Assembly: GCA_027596035.1 (NCBI GenBank)
Contig: JADGJA010000084.1
Coordinates: 1 to 45,408 of the forward strand
DNA: 45,408 bases
Reading direction: 5' to 3'
Source of the DNA: Thoreauomyces humboldtii
Lineage: Eukaryota > Chytridiomycota > Chytridiomycetes > Spizellomycetales > Powellomycetaceae
A model generated the notes under the pieces. That model saw only the letters and a list, made by a program, of their open reading frames with translations. It was not told the origin of the DNA and searched no databases. Shown in pieces: positions 1 to 11,300 of this stretch. The position numbers and the translations under genes are program-made. Each line of letters starts with the position of its first letter. Position 1 is the first letter of the stretch.

Positions 1-37
1 CCTCCCCCCATTTCCCACCGTTAACATCCCCCCGCAG
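1..37 (+). other. 3' end of a probable 5'-UTR intron of the eEF2 gene
   Basis: The window opens with a pyrimidine-rich stretch, a TTAAC branch-like word near 21-25 and a CCCGCAG acceptor ending at 37, just 17 bases before the eEF2 start codon. This fits the end of an intron in the 5' leader, as is common in highly expressed fungal genes. The donor lies outside the window, so this is inference. Confidence 0.5.
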
Positions 38-54
38 GAGGCCATAACGACAAA

Positions 55-3000
55 ATGGTACGTGGCTGGAAAGAGGCATTCCGGTGGTTCCTTGCGTGCA
101 CCCGTCCGCTTCTCTTGGCTGGCGGTGCAAGCACGCAAGGAGTGGCGATCTGTTTGGCCATGCAGAACGTTGAACTTGATCGCGAGCTATGCTAACCTCT
201 TGACTTTCTTTACTACCCGCAGGTGAACTTCTCCATCGACGAGGTATGCACGGAGCCTTGCATGAGCGTCGCCCCGGACGGACGGCAGGCGCTTCACTCT
301 GCTGGATTTCGGAAAATTGGTCGAGTCGGGAGAGCTGACGGAGAGGTCGCTCTTTCTTGCAGATCCGTGGGCTCATGGACCACAGGCTCAACATCCGTAA
401 CATGTCCGTCATTGCGCACGTCGACCACGGCAAGTCCACCCTTACCGACTCGCTCGTGTCGAAGGCCGGTATCATCGCTTCAGCGAACGCCGGTAACGCT
501 CGTTACACCGACACCCGTCAGGACGAGCAGGACCGTGGTATCACCATCAAGTCCACCGCGATCTCCATGTTCTTCGAAATGGCCCCCGAAGACCTGAGCG
601 ACGTCAAGCAGGAGACCGATGGTGGGTTTTTCGTTGAACGCTCCTTGTTTTGAAACGCAAACTAATGATAACTCTTTTCCTTTCGTCAGGAAACGGTTTC
701 CTGATCAACCTGATCGACTCGCCCGGACACGTTGACTTCTCGTCCGAGGTCACCGCTGCCCTCCGTGTTACCGACGGTGCCCTCGTTGTCGTCGACACCA
801 TCGAGGGTGTCTGCGTGCAGACCGAGACTGTCCTGCGTCAGGCCCTCGGAGAGCGCATCAAGCCCGTTGTTGTCATCAACAAGGTTGACCGTGCTCTCCT
901 CGAGCTCCAGCTGACCAAGGAGGACCTTTACCAGGTACTTTGGTTGTGCCTTCCGTTGACGTAGGAATGACCAGCTCATTCTTGTCCTCCTTCCCAGACC
1001 TTCTCGCGAACCATCGAGTCGGTCAACGTTGTCATCTCCACTTACCTTGACAAGAACCTTGGCGACGCTCAGGTGTACCCCGAGAAGGGCACCGTCGCTT
1101 TCGGATCTGGTCTGCACGGATGGGCTTTCACCCTTCGTCAGTTCGCGCAGCGATACGCCAAGAAGTTCGGTGTCGACAAGGAGAAGATGATGGGCCGTCT
1201 CTGGGGCGAGAACTACTTCAACCCCAAGACCAAGAAGTGGAGCAAGACAGGCACTGATGCCGACGGCAAGCCCATTGAGCGTGCTTTCAACCTGTTTGTC
1301 CTCGACCCCATCTTCCGTGTGTTCGACGCCATCATGAACTTCAAGAAGGACGACACCGCCAAGATGCTCACCGCCCTCGACATCGTTCTCAAGAACGATG
1401 AGAAGGAGTTTGAGGGCAAGCAGCTCCTCAAGACCGTCATGAAGAAGTTCCTTCCTGCCGGCGACGCTCTCCTTGAGATGATCGTTATCCACCTGCCCTC
1501 CCCTGTGACGGCGCAGAAGTACCGTTTCGACACCCTCTACGAGGGCCCGCTCGACGATGAGTGCGCCATCGGCATCCGTGACTGTGACCCCAAGGGTCCC
1601 CTCATGTTGTACGTCTCCAAGATGGTCCCCACCTCCGACAAGGGACGATTCTACGCCTTCGGACGTGTCTTCTCCGGAACCGTCAAGGCCGGTCTCAAGG
1701 TCCGCATTCAGGGCCCCAACTACGTTCCTGGCAAGAAGGAGGACATGTTCCTCAAGAGCGTCCAGCGTGTCGTTCTCATGATGGGACGTTACGTCGAGTC
1801 CATCGAGGACTGCCCCGCCGGTAACATCATCGGTCTCGTCGGTATCGACCAGTTCCTGCTCAAGTCCGGAACCATCACCACCTCCGAGAACGCCCACAAC
1901 CTTAAGGTCATGAAGTTCTCCGTCTCCCCTGTCGTGCAGGTCGCCGTCGAGTGCAAGAACGCCAACGACCTTCCCAAGCTTGTCGAGGGTCTCAAGCGTC
2001 TCTCCAAGTCCGACCCTTGCGTTCTCTGCTTCACGTCCGAGTCCGGAGAGCACATCGTTGCCGGTGCCGGAGAGCTCCATCTCGAGATCTGCCTCAAGGA
2101 TCTTGAGGAGGACCACGCCGGCGTTCCCCTCAAGAAGGGAGACCCCGTTGTGCAGCTCCGTGAGACCGTGCAGGCCGAGTCCAGCATGGTTGCCCTTTCC
2201 AAGTCCCCCAACAAGCACAACCGTATCTTCATGAAGGCCGGTCCCATGGTGGAGGAGCTCGCCAAGGACATTGAGAGTGGACGTGTCTCCCCCAAGGACG
2301 ATTTCAAGGCTCGCGCCCGTATCCTCGCCGAGGACTACGAGTGGGATGTCACTGACGCTCGTAAGATTTGGTGCTTTGGTCCCGACGTCTCCGGCGCCAA
2401 CTTGCTCGTCGACACCACCAAGGGTGTCCAGTACCTCAACGAAATCAAGGACTCCTGCATCGCCGCCTTCCAGTGGGCGACCAAGGAGGGTTGTCTCGCT
2501 GAGGAGAACATGCGTGCCATTCGTTTCAACATCATGGATGTCGTGCTCCACGCCGATGCCATCCACCGTGGAGGTGGTCAGCTGATCCCCACGTGCCGAC
2601 GTGTATGCTACGCCGCCATGCTCACTGCCAACCCCGGTATCATGGAGCCCGTCTTCCTTTGCGAGATCCAGTGTCCCGAGGGCGCTATGGGCGGTATCTA
2701 CGGAGTCCTCAACAGGCGTCGTGGACACGTCTTCGCCGAGGAGCAGCGCATGGGTACGCCTCTGTACAACATCAAGGCCTATCTCCCCATCATGGAGTCG
2801 TTCGGTTTCACCGCCGATCTCCGCGCCGGCACCGGTGGCCAGGCCTTCCCCCAGATGGTGTTCGACCACTGGCAGATCATGCCCGGAACCCCTCTCGAGG
2901 CGGGCAAGACCCAGGACCTGATCCACTCCGTCCGCAAGCGCAAGGGACTTACCCCCGAGATCCCCGGTCTTGACCGTTACTACGTGAGTTATAGCCTCTC

Positions 3001-3063
3001 GATGCCAAGGTTGTCCTCGGAATTGACTTGTACTGACATTTCTTCTTTTAGGACAAATTGTAG
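55..3063 (+). CDS. EEF2: Translation elongation factor 2 (eEF2)
   Basis: This cytosolic GTPase drives ribosomal translocation. Exons are 55-57, 223-243, 363-621, 690-934, 998-2983 and 3052-3063; they join in frame to 841 residues, matching the usual length of about 842. The first exon is only the ATG codon and the last encodes just Asp-Lys-Leu. G-domain motifs are visible: AHVDHGKST, the switch I word [17 protein letters not shown] and NKVD. The diphthamide loop [15 protein letters not shown] puts the modified histidine at residue 699, the same number as in yeast. The Thr in the [13 protein letters not shown] region corresponds to the eEF2-kinase target region in animals. Strong preference for C-ending codons indicates very high expression. 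Introns are 165, 119, 68, 63 and 68 nt. Confidence 0.98.
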
Positions 3064-3871
3064 AGTGCTGGACCTTCATCGGGCTCACCGACACGTCAAG
3101 TCGTCGATCGCCCCCGCCACGACCGTTCATCATATCCACACGTCTTTTTTGTACCTTGTAATATCATTCTGTTTGTATCTCGAGCCTTCGGGAATCCTTT
3201 AGGGAATATCGTAAGTTGAGGAGCTTTGCGCATCTTTTCGGCGCGTGTTGGCCCAGGCCCTGTGGCATTGTTGTGCGGTGCTGTCTAGCTCGGAGCAGGT
3301 GGATCCGAGGGTCGCAGAATGCGAGTGCGACGCTTCGCCTTCATATCACTGACCTACAAGAGCAAGTCAAGTTTGGAGCATGAGAACGAGAGCCCTTTCC
3401 CGAGTGAGGTAAGGAGTGCTCACACCAAGAGATCAATGATTCTGATCTGCTAGCTTGCATAATTGAACGTCAAATCGTTCCAATCGCTGCCAGCTGCCAT
3501 CCCGAACTGCCATTGCCATCGGTACCCACTCACCTATAGCCGCTCGCCCCTCTCGAGTAGAACTCCCTCACCTCCGGTAAGCAGCATCCACGGCCTATGG
3601 GTGATCTCTTATTTTCATGATCACCGAACGAAACGGACATCGCTGTCAAACTCTTGAGAACCCTTGACTCTTCTTTCACTCCTCGTCCTCGTCCTCCATC
3701 GCTGTCCAGTCTCGACGTTAGTCTATAAGGCGTCAGCTTCGCTGTGCGCACAGCAGGTAGGTGGCTCAGTATTATACTCGGACAGAGGCTACATAATCGA
3801 TCGTGCCCATCACCAGTTTTCTGAGGATGCCCACAGCAACCCTTCGCACACATCCACCACGGCACACCGAC
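3064..3871. other. Intergenic: eEF2 3' region and promoter/leader of the CCCH gene
   Basis: No convincing gene is seen here. A possible 5'-UTR intron of the following gene runs from CAG|GTAGG (donor at 3757) to CCCACAG (ends 3836), which would leave a leader of about 35 bases before the ATG at 3872. The rest is pyrimidine-rich non-coding sequence. Confidence 0.4.
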
Positions 3872-4677
3872 ATGATGCACGAGGAGAATCTTTATCTGCT
3901 ATCCCCGTCGTCCTCGCCTTTATCGTTAACATCCTTATACTCTTCGCCTGCGTCCTCACCCGCAATGCTCGGTACCTGTCGGTTCTGGCAACGAGGATCA
4001 TGTCGGTATGGAATCGCGGTTCATGCTCTTTGACATGCTATATCCCTGACATGCAAATTGGAATGGGGATGTCTACGAACAGATACGGGACGGGTTGCTG
4101 GTTCGCCCACCCGGAACTCCTCCTTTCTCCCACGAGTCCCACGTCGCACAGCACAAGTCTGACCAACAGCACGACCATCACCACCACCACCACGCCTTCC
4201 CCACGTCGATCTCTGACGCCTCCGACGGCCTCCTCATCGTTCCCGTTTCCCTACGTCTTCCCACCCAGTCCATCCCTGCACCGTCATCCCATCGCCCGCG
4301 TCGTCTCCGTCACCTGCAGTCAACCGCGCTGTCCGACCACATCCCGGTCCACCTGTCGGTACTGGTTGCAGGGGATCTGCAATAGGGGTCAGGCATGTCG
4401 GTTCCTTCATCGAACGCAGCAGCAGCAGCAGCATCAGGTCGGCGGAAACGAGGGAAGAGGGAGCACCGCCAGATCTAGACCGCGGAGGGTGGTGGAGGAG
4501 ATAATGCTGACGGATCGGGATGGATATCGTCTACCGTGTGGCTTGGATGACTGCGATGATAACTTGGAGCCGAAGGTGGTGTTGATGAGAGAGACTGATG
4601 TGGTTAGACGGGGAGTGGAAAGAAAGCCCATGAGGGACATCAGGGCCCTTTGGGACGACGTCGAGGAGGAAGGTTAG
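3872..4677 (+). CDS. Protein with two CCCH zinc fingers (probable RNA-binding)
   Basis: Two exons, 3872-4005 and 4083-4677, join at CG|A to give about 242 residues. Removing the intron creates the first finger exactly: CRFWQRGSCRYGTGCWFAH, spacing C-x7-C-x5-C-x3-H. A second finger with the same spacing (CRYWLQGICNRGQACRFLH) follows after a Ser/Thr/Pro-rich linker. A short Gln run and an acidic C-terminus come next. CCCH fingers of this spacing usually bind single-stranded RNA. I do not recognise an orthologue and assign no specific role. The start at Met-Met-His-Glu is the nearest ATG after the putative leader intron; in-frame ATGs at 3803 and 3827 are alternatives if that intron is not real. 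Confidence 0.75.
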
Positions 4678-5156
4678 GAGAGGTTACGGGTTGGTTTGAT
4701 GGGGTTTTGCATGCCGAGTCGGACACTTTTGTCCTTCATGCACTGCGTTTGCTGATGTTGGAACCGTTTCCAACGCCGCTCATCTCCGAATCAAAGTTTC
4801 GTCTACGCATTCGCTCGAGCTTGAGCGTTGGGCTGGGCTTTGGGCCGAACCCGGCCGATGCGGTTTCGATAGCCTCGACAAGCTATCGAAGCTATATGGT
4901 TTGGTTCACGGCTACATTGCCTAGTAAAACCGTCATGTAGTGGGAAGTTTCCCCTCCACATAAGAGTATACCGCAAAGAATGGTCGCAAGATCCTACTCG
5001 CCTCGTTGAGCTGCTGCCTCCTTTTCCGCAGAGTTTCGAGCTTTCGATCGTCTATCTCGTCCGCAACGCTAATATTCTTGTATATGTGTGTTCCATTTTG
5101 ATCTTTCTTCCTGTGATGCAGGAGTACTACTACGCTGATATTCTTGGCCATGATCC
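4678..5156. other. Convergent intergenic region with two hairpins
   Basis: Lies between the stop codons of two convergent genes. It holds a perfect 9-bp inverted repeat, TTCGATAGC (4865-4873) with GCTATCGAA (4882-4890) and an 8-base loop. A weaker hairpin, CGCTCGAG/CTTGAGCG, lies around 4809-4824. These could be 3'-UTR structures. No coding potential is convincing. Confidence 0.4.
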
Positions 5157-7567
5157 TCATACGCCAAACAACAATCCGATACACAGTCCACCGACAAGTC
5201 CCATCAACCATCCCGCGCGCATGCCGCCCTTTCCTACATGAGCGCTGTTCTTTGCCGTTCCACTTCCGCCACGACCCTTCGTGACTGAACCGACCACGAT
5301 GTAATCGACGACCACGGAGCTCCCGTTGAGGAGGGCCGTCTGCTGGTCCAACGTGCACGTCGACATGTCCAGGACGTAGCACTCTGGTTGGGATTTGGCA
5401 GGCAACACGTTCTTCGTTCCGAACGAGTCGAGGGGTCCCGTGGTGGAGTAGCTGGGCGTCTTGGATAGGTCTATGGTGCCTGTCGCCACGTCGACGTTGC
5501 GCATGACTCGGTCGAAAATTTGATACGCGGTCTCGGGTTGGTAGGCTGGGACCTCGTGGCCTGCCTGGGAGGGTAGAGATGAGAAGCGTTTGGCATCTCT
5601 GCTCTCTGAGCTCGGTGGGACCCCATGATGGGGCGAAAGCACAACTTACCTCGAATACCCTTGTGAAAGATAGGTTTCCGTATTGTCGGGTAAGACCGCC
5701 GTTGTAGGTTGCGTTGGTAACCATGTTTGTGTACCCGGCCGTCGATAGGGACGCGGTCGGGGTCCCGTAGTTGATTGTCTTGGACACAGCTTCTCCGCCG
5801 TACCAGTTGCAGCTGAAAGAAAACGGTGTAAGCGTTCGTGCAGAAACTTCGGACGAAAGTGCAAGGCTGCTGATACATGTAATCCCGATCACCGTAGATA
5901 AGAGCGACGCGGACGCCGCGTGACAGAATGTAAGCCAAGTCATCGATCAGTCCGCCCTGCTCAAAGTTGAAGGTGCTTCCAAAAGCGTTGCCGACGGCCT
6001 CAGACGACGAAGTCCAATTAAGAGGAACGCCCAAAGCGGCCTGAACCTCCTGAGAGTTCAAGTATCCGAAAAGATATGACTCTGTGCAACATGAAGAATT
6101 ATTGGTTTGGAGTAAAGTAGTTTGCCGGTGACTTCTTCGACTCACGTGGAAAAGGATCGGCTGCAGGGGCAGCAAAGTCGTACGTTCCTCGATTTTGGCC
6201 ATAGTATAGCTTATCCGCCAGCAAGTTTGCCGCCTGCATGGCAGGTAGACAGACGGCACTCGCGCCGTGACCGGCAGCGATCGCTTTTTGGCAGGCAGCG
6301 TACTGATCCAAAGCGCCACCGGGCATCGTCCATTGCTTCATGCTGCTTTGATATTGCTGTTCGGTGATCATCTGGATTCCATACGTGTTGTTGTACAGCA
6401 TTTCCGTGGTAGGAGGTCCCTGCACGGCTACGTCGATGCATCCATTGATGATGCCAAGAGCTTCCAGGTGTAGCTCAAATGCACTTTGGTGAACCGTGCC
6501 ATTTCTGATTCCTTCGTTCATCATCTCCCAGTAAGTGCTGAAGCCTGGACCATAATGACCTCTGCAAGCATCGGATTGAGATGATTCCCGACTAGCGTCA
6601 TGCACAGGATATCGAGTTGGGCTTACCCGTAAGACTCTGTGAAGATGGATAGATGGAGGGGAGAAGAGGCGTTGAAGCTAGCGGCGGCGTTCGCTGCCGT
6701 ATCCGTCGCCGCGTTGGCATTGTAATGCGGGAACTCTGCGAAGAAGGCCTGCGCGAAATGCCAAGCGGCTTCCGCAGCGGCTGCCGTGGATGAGACGGTA
6801 TCCGCGCCTTTCAAGCCGGCAAGAGTTCCAGTCTGCACGAGGGCTTGCGTCATGTCGGACACCTGCGACTGGTCCGTGAAGGTTCCGTCGGGCGTTTGGT
6901 ACAGCGTGACGTTGCTGTAGTCCACGTACGAAAAGCCGGCACCGACAGGTTGATCGAGGTAGATCATGTTGGCTTCTTGATTCCACGACCATGGATTGAG
7001 CTCGGCTGTCCCGTCCCGGAGGATGTGGCACGGACCGGACTCTTGGAAGACGCTGTACATGCTGCTCGCCCCTGGCCCGCCCTGAAGGTAGAAGGATGTC
7101 GGAGCGGTTGCGGCATTGTTGCGGGCCTGTCGGAAAGTGGTCGGTCAGGATAAAGAAGCATGCTGCTGTGGCCTCCCAGTCGGAGCATGCGCTGTACCTC
7201 AAAGAACCAGAAAAAGCTGTTGATCGGATACGGCTGTAGATATCGACACACGAAGAGTCGGTCAGTTCATGGCTCAGTTTTCTCGTCCGCTTCCATAGTG
7301 TTCGCTCACCTGCTCTTCCGAGGTCAGGGTGTTTGGAGGCAGATGGATGTAGCCGCTGTAACCCCGGACGCCGTGGGTGGTTTCGCAAATCGACGTTTGT
7401 TTGTATGACAGCGTCACGTTCGGATGCACGGGCGACTGCACGATCGTCATGCCGGTCACTGGCAGTGGGTAGCCGCCGGGAATTACATACTGGGCTTCGA
7501 TCCCGACCGAACCCAGCAAGATCAGCGAGGCCGTGACAAGTGAGTTGATGTTTCTGTTCGAGTGCAT
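5157..7567 (-). CDS. Secreted or surface-anchored serine carboxypeptidase (family S10)
   Basis: Seven exons on the minus strand: 7567-7310, 7233-7198, 7126-6627, 6561-6146, 6081-5877, 5812-5650 and 5564-5157. They join in phase to 661 residues. It hydrolyses C-terminal peptide bonds in acidic compartments or outside the cell. A signal peptide (MHSNRN..., hydrophobic to about residue 25, likely cleavage after GIEA) leads in. Family landmarks follow in order: FFWFFE, the GGPGASSM oxyanion region, ESYGGHYGP with catalytic Ser263, YGDRDYICNWYGGEA with the catalytic Asp among Asp468/Asp470, and AGHEVP with His529. The C-terminus ends in about 19 hydrophobic residues after a Gly/Lys-rich stretch, suggesting a GPI signal or membrane anchor, unlike vacuolar carboxypeptidase Y. 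It is divergent from the tryptophan gene. The last intron junction restores TRVFE-AGHEVP, supporting the model. Confidence 0.93.
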
Positions 7568-7894
7568 GATGGTGGAGCTATCGGAAAGAGTACCGAGGAG
7601 CAGGAGGGGGCGAAGACGGTGCGGGAGCGAGCACTTGTACATGTACAGGTATGCTGGAAGTGGGGATACAGTACACTTGTACTTTCTACAGTCGAAAACG
7701 TTCTTCTGTCTCCCCAACGACGCCGTTATCGGAAACCAAAGAACAATCACCCTGTGCTACCGGCCGCTGGAGATCGCCGTCGCACAGACAAAGACCTTCT
7801 TTTTTTGCCCTGCCTGCGGGATGACGGACGGCGGGAATTGTCTCTCGACAGTGGAAAACGGCAAAATGCTTTTTTTGCTTCGTTCGTCCCAGGG

Positions 7895-7901
7895 TGAGTC
7901 A
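7895..7901. promoter_or_regulatory. TGAGTCA, Gcn4/CPC1-type site
   Basis: Exact match to the TGASTCA consensus of fungal Gcn4/CPC1 bZIP activators, 401 bp upstream of the tryptophan gene start. The extended word GTGAGTCACAG recurs at 16996-17006 in the eL20/methyltransferase promoter. Confidence 0.55.
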
Positions 7902-7984
7902 CAGGGCTGCCCTTTGATTGAGTCGCAACGCCCTTTGATTTCAATCCGGTGCTTTCTGCTGTGCCACCAGATGGGAGGAATGGA

Positions 7985-7991
7985 TGACTCA
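7985..7991. promoter_or_regulatory. TGACTCA, Gcn4/CPC1-type site
   Basis: Second exact TGASTCA match, 311 bp upstream of the tryptophan gene start. Two such sites upstream of an amino-acid biosynthesis gene fit cross-pathway (general amino-acid) control. Confidence 0.6.
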
Positions 7992-8301
7992 CTCGCTCAC
8001 TCGCTCACAGCACAGCACACCTTCGTTCTACCTCTCCGCACTCCTTGTTCGCTTGCCCAAAGGCCACCACCCCAGGAGCAGCACACCTTCGCCTTTTCGG
8101 TTACTGTACTTCCAGTGTTCTATTCCTGACCCGGACCGTCTTCCCACGATACAGTAGTTCACTCTTGCAGTCCCACAACTTCACTCCTACTGCATTGCAT
8201 TGCACGGCTTGCCACGCTCGCTTACTCTTGTTCCTCCGGTACCCCCTGTCCTGTGGTCCCTCACCGCCTGCAACCTTTTGCCTTGGTCCCCCCCCCCCGT
8301 C

Positions 8302-11300
8302 ATGACCTCCCGGATAATACCCTCCGAGGAAGAGATCAGCGCTCTGGTCTCGTCAAGGGCCGGGAACATCATCCCCGTCTACTCCGAGATCTCCGCCGAC
8401 CTCATCACTCCGGTCTCGGCCTACCTGCGTCTCGCAGAACATAGCGACTACTCGTTCCTGTTCGAGTCCGTGGCCGGCGGGGAAAGGATCAGTCGATACT
8501 CGTTTCTGGGGGCTGCTCCCTACAAGGTCATCCGGACCGGCGAGTTCGAGGATGTGAAAGGGGATCCGCTGCTCGTCGTGGAGAACGAGCTGGATGATGT
8601 GCGCTACGTTCCCGTCCCCGGACTTCCCGAGTTCACCGGCGGCGCCATCGGCTACATGGCGTACGACTGCGTGCGATACTTTGAACCGCGGACCGATCGG
8701 CCACTTCGAGATCCCATCGCCATCCCGGACTCTATCCTGATGTTCTGCGACACCATCGTCGTGTTCGACCATCTGCATCACATCTTGCAGGTCGTGAGCC
8801 ACTTCCGTGTCGACAACACGGACAGTCAGCAGCAACAGATCCACGCCGAGTACGCAAGAGTGGCGGTCGAACTGGAGAAGGTCATGGCCTTGCTGACCAA
8901 CGAGCACATCCCGGTACCTCCCCAACCGCCCATCGAGCTGGATCAGTCCACCGAGTCCAACGTCGGACAGGAAAAGTACGAAGGCTTCGTCAAAACCCTG
9001 CAGCATCACATCACGGAGGGAGACATCATCCAGGCGGTCCCATCTCAGCGGTTGAAGAAGAAGACGACACTCCATCCCTTCAACGCCTATCGAACTCTGC
9101 GCAGCGTGAATCCATCGCCCTACATGTTCTATGTCAATGTGAAGGACTTCCAGATCGTCGGTGCATCACCCGAGATGCTTGTCAAGGTCGAAAACAACAC
9201 GGTCTATACGCATCCCATCGCTGGCACGCGGAAGCGCGGCAAGACGCCAGAAGAAGACGAAGCACTCGCCGCCGATCTCCTCGCCGACCTCAAGGAACGT
9301 TCCGAGCACATCATGCTCGTCGACCTCGGACGAAACGACGTCAATCGGATATGCGATCCAAGCACCGTCAAAGTGGACTCGCTGATGCACATCGAACGGT
9401 ATAGTCACGTCATGCACATCGTCAGCAACGTATCCGGCACCCTTCGTTCCGACAAAACGCGTTTCGACGCCTTCCGATCCATCTTCCCCGCTGGCACCGT
9501 CAGCGGTGCTCCCAAGGTGAAAGCCATGGAGTTGATCTACGAGCTCGAAGGTGAAAAGCGCGGGATATATGCGGGAGCCGTCGGCTACTTTGCATATTCC
9601 GGGGGCATGGATACCGCCATCGCCATTCGTACGATGCTCTTCAAGGATGGTTACGTTTACTTGCAAGCTGGAGCCGGCATCGTGTATGACTCTGTTCCAG
9701 TGACGGAGTGGGAGGAGACGGTCAGCAAGCTAAAATCCAACGTGACTACGATCAAAAAAGCCGAAGAATATTACCAGAATCTGCAGGCCAAGACACAGAC
9801 GCAAGGCAGCTCTGAGGCTAAAGCCGCAGGAGTGACCCGAGCAGATCCTCTGACAAAGCCTGCTTCAGCGCGCACGCCTTCCACGAAACTGTCCTCACGT
9901 GAAATTGGTAGCACTAAATTGCCAACCGATCGGGAAAGTGCCACGGATATCACTCTCCTCATCGACAACTACGACAGCTTTACCTGGAACGTCTACCAGT
10001 ACCTTTCCGAAGCCGGCGCCAATGTGGTCGTGTTCCGAAACGACCAGGTGACGCTGGAGCAGTGCATCGCCCTGAACCCGCGCAACGTGGTGATATCTCC
10101 GGGTCCCGGACGACCCGCGGATGCCGCCATCTCAAACGACGTCATCCGCCACTTCGCGGGCAAGATCCCGGTGCTGGGAGTGTGCCTCGGGGAGCAGTGC
10201 ATGTTCGAGATCTTCGGAGGGACCGTCACGTATGCTGGGGAGATCGTTCACGGCAAAACGACGCCCGTCCTGCACGATGGGAAAGGTCTGTACGAAGGCG
10301 TCGCGCAGGGCATCGAATGCACCAGATACCACTCCCTTGTCGGGGATGCCAAAACGCTACCAGCTTCTCTGGAGATCACAAGCTGGATACAGAATGGACT
10401 GGTGATGGGCGTGCGACACAAGGAGTTTGTCGTGGAAGGCGTGCAATACCATCCAGAGAGCATCGCAAGTGAGGGAGGTCGAAAGATCTTTACCAATTTC
10501 CTGAAATGGGAGGGTGGCAGGTGGGATGAACTCAAGGTCAGGGATGATCTTGTGAAATGTCCCACAGAGAGCGGACCGAGCGGATCTCGGAAAGCCGCTA
10601 CCAATGGTATTCCGTTATCTTTAGTCTCAAAAGTGAACTCGACCGGAGCGGCTTCCGGCAGCCGACGCGACGTTCCATCTACATACCCCGGAAATGAATC
10701 ACAGGAGAAGAAGCTGAGCATCCTGGAGAAGATTAACGAGCAGCGCCTACGAGACGTAGCAGAGGCCAGTTCGCAGCCAGGTCGCTCACTGCAGCATCTG
10801 CAGCGCTCGATCGCGTTGGGGCTAGCTCCTGCTAGCATTGATTTTCCCGCACGAGTGCTTGCGGCCGCAGATCCTGTCGCTATCATGGGCGAGATCAAGC
10901 GTGCTTCTCCCTCGAAGGGAGATATCGAAATCACAGCGCATGCTGCGACGCAGGCCGTTGAATACGCTCGCGGTGGAGCGGCTGTCATCTCCGTTCTCAC
11001 GGAACCGACCTGGTTCAAAGGATCTCTGGAGGACATGCGGCAAGTCCGAGCGGCTCTAGACAATGTACCGAACCGGCCCGCGGTACTCCGCAAGGATTTC
11101 GTGGTCGATCGATACCAAATCGCAGAGGCAAGGCTTTACGGCGCCGATACCCTTCTCCTCATCGTGGCGATCTTGACCGACGATAAACTCACCGACCTTC
11201 TTCATTACTCTCGTGCTCTCGGTATGGAGCCCATGGTCGAGGTGGCCAACGCAGCCGAGATGACACGTGCCGTGGCCGTCGGTTCCAAAGTCATCGGCGT

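Larger units (their letters stand above)
7568..8301. promoter_or_regulatory. Divergent promoter region between carboxypeptidase and tryptophan genes
   Basis: Non-coding. It holds two Gcn4-type sites (listed separately) and an 11-bp direct repeat GCCCTTTGATT at 7909-7919 and 7930-7940, spaced 21 bp, about two helical turns. A CTCACTCG repeat follows 7988. A run of 11 C (8288-8298) lies three bases before the tryptophan ATG. No ATG occurs between 7987 and 8301, so the start at 8302 is the first available. Confidence 0.6.

Noticed and set aside
686..3139. An 817-residue open frame antisense to eEF2
   Set aside because: It lies exactly opposite a gene with extreme C-ending codon bias, which removes stops from the opposite strand. 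The product is a low-complexity Gly/Leu/Val/Asp/Glu string with no domain.
3664..4082. Reading the CCCH gene as one exon from 3664
   Set aside because: That frame reads through an intron and destroys the first zinc finger; the spliced model restores it exactly.
7533..8129. 198-residue frame in the carboxypeptidase/tryptophan divergent region
   Set aside because: It overlaps the carboxypeptidase first exon on the other strand and promoter sequence, with no recognisable domain.
8200..8301. A 34-residue N-terminal extension of the tryptophan protein
   Set aside because: The extension begins at TTG, not ATG, is Pro-rich without homology and includes the C-run before the real ATG at 8302.
10248..11093. 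Long antisense frame inside the tryptophan gene
   Set aside because: It is a shadow of the TrpG/TrpC coding sequence; Ser/Arg-rich with no family motifs.
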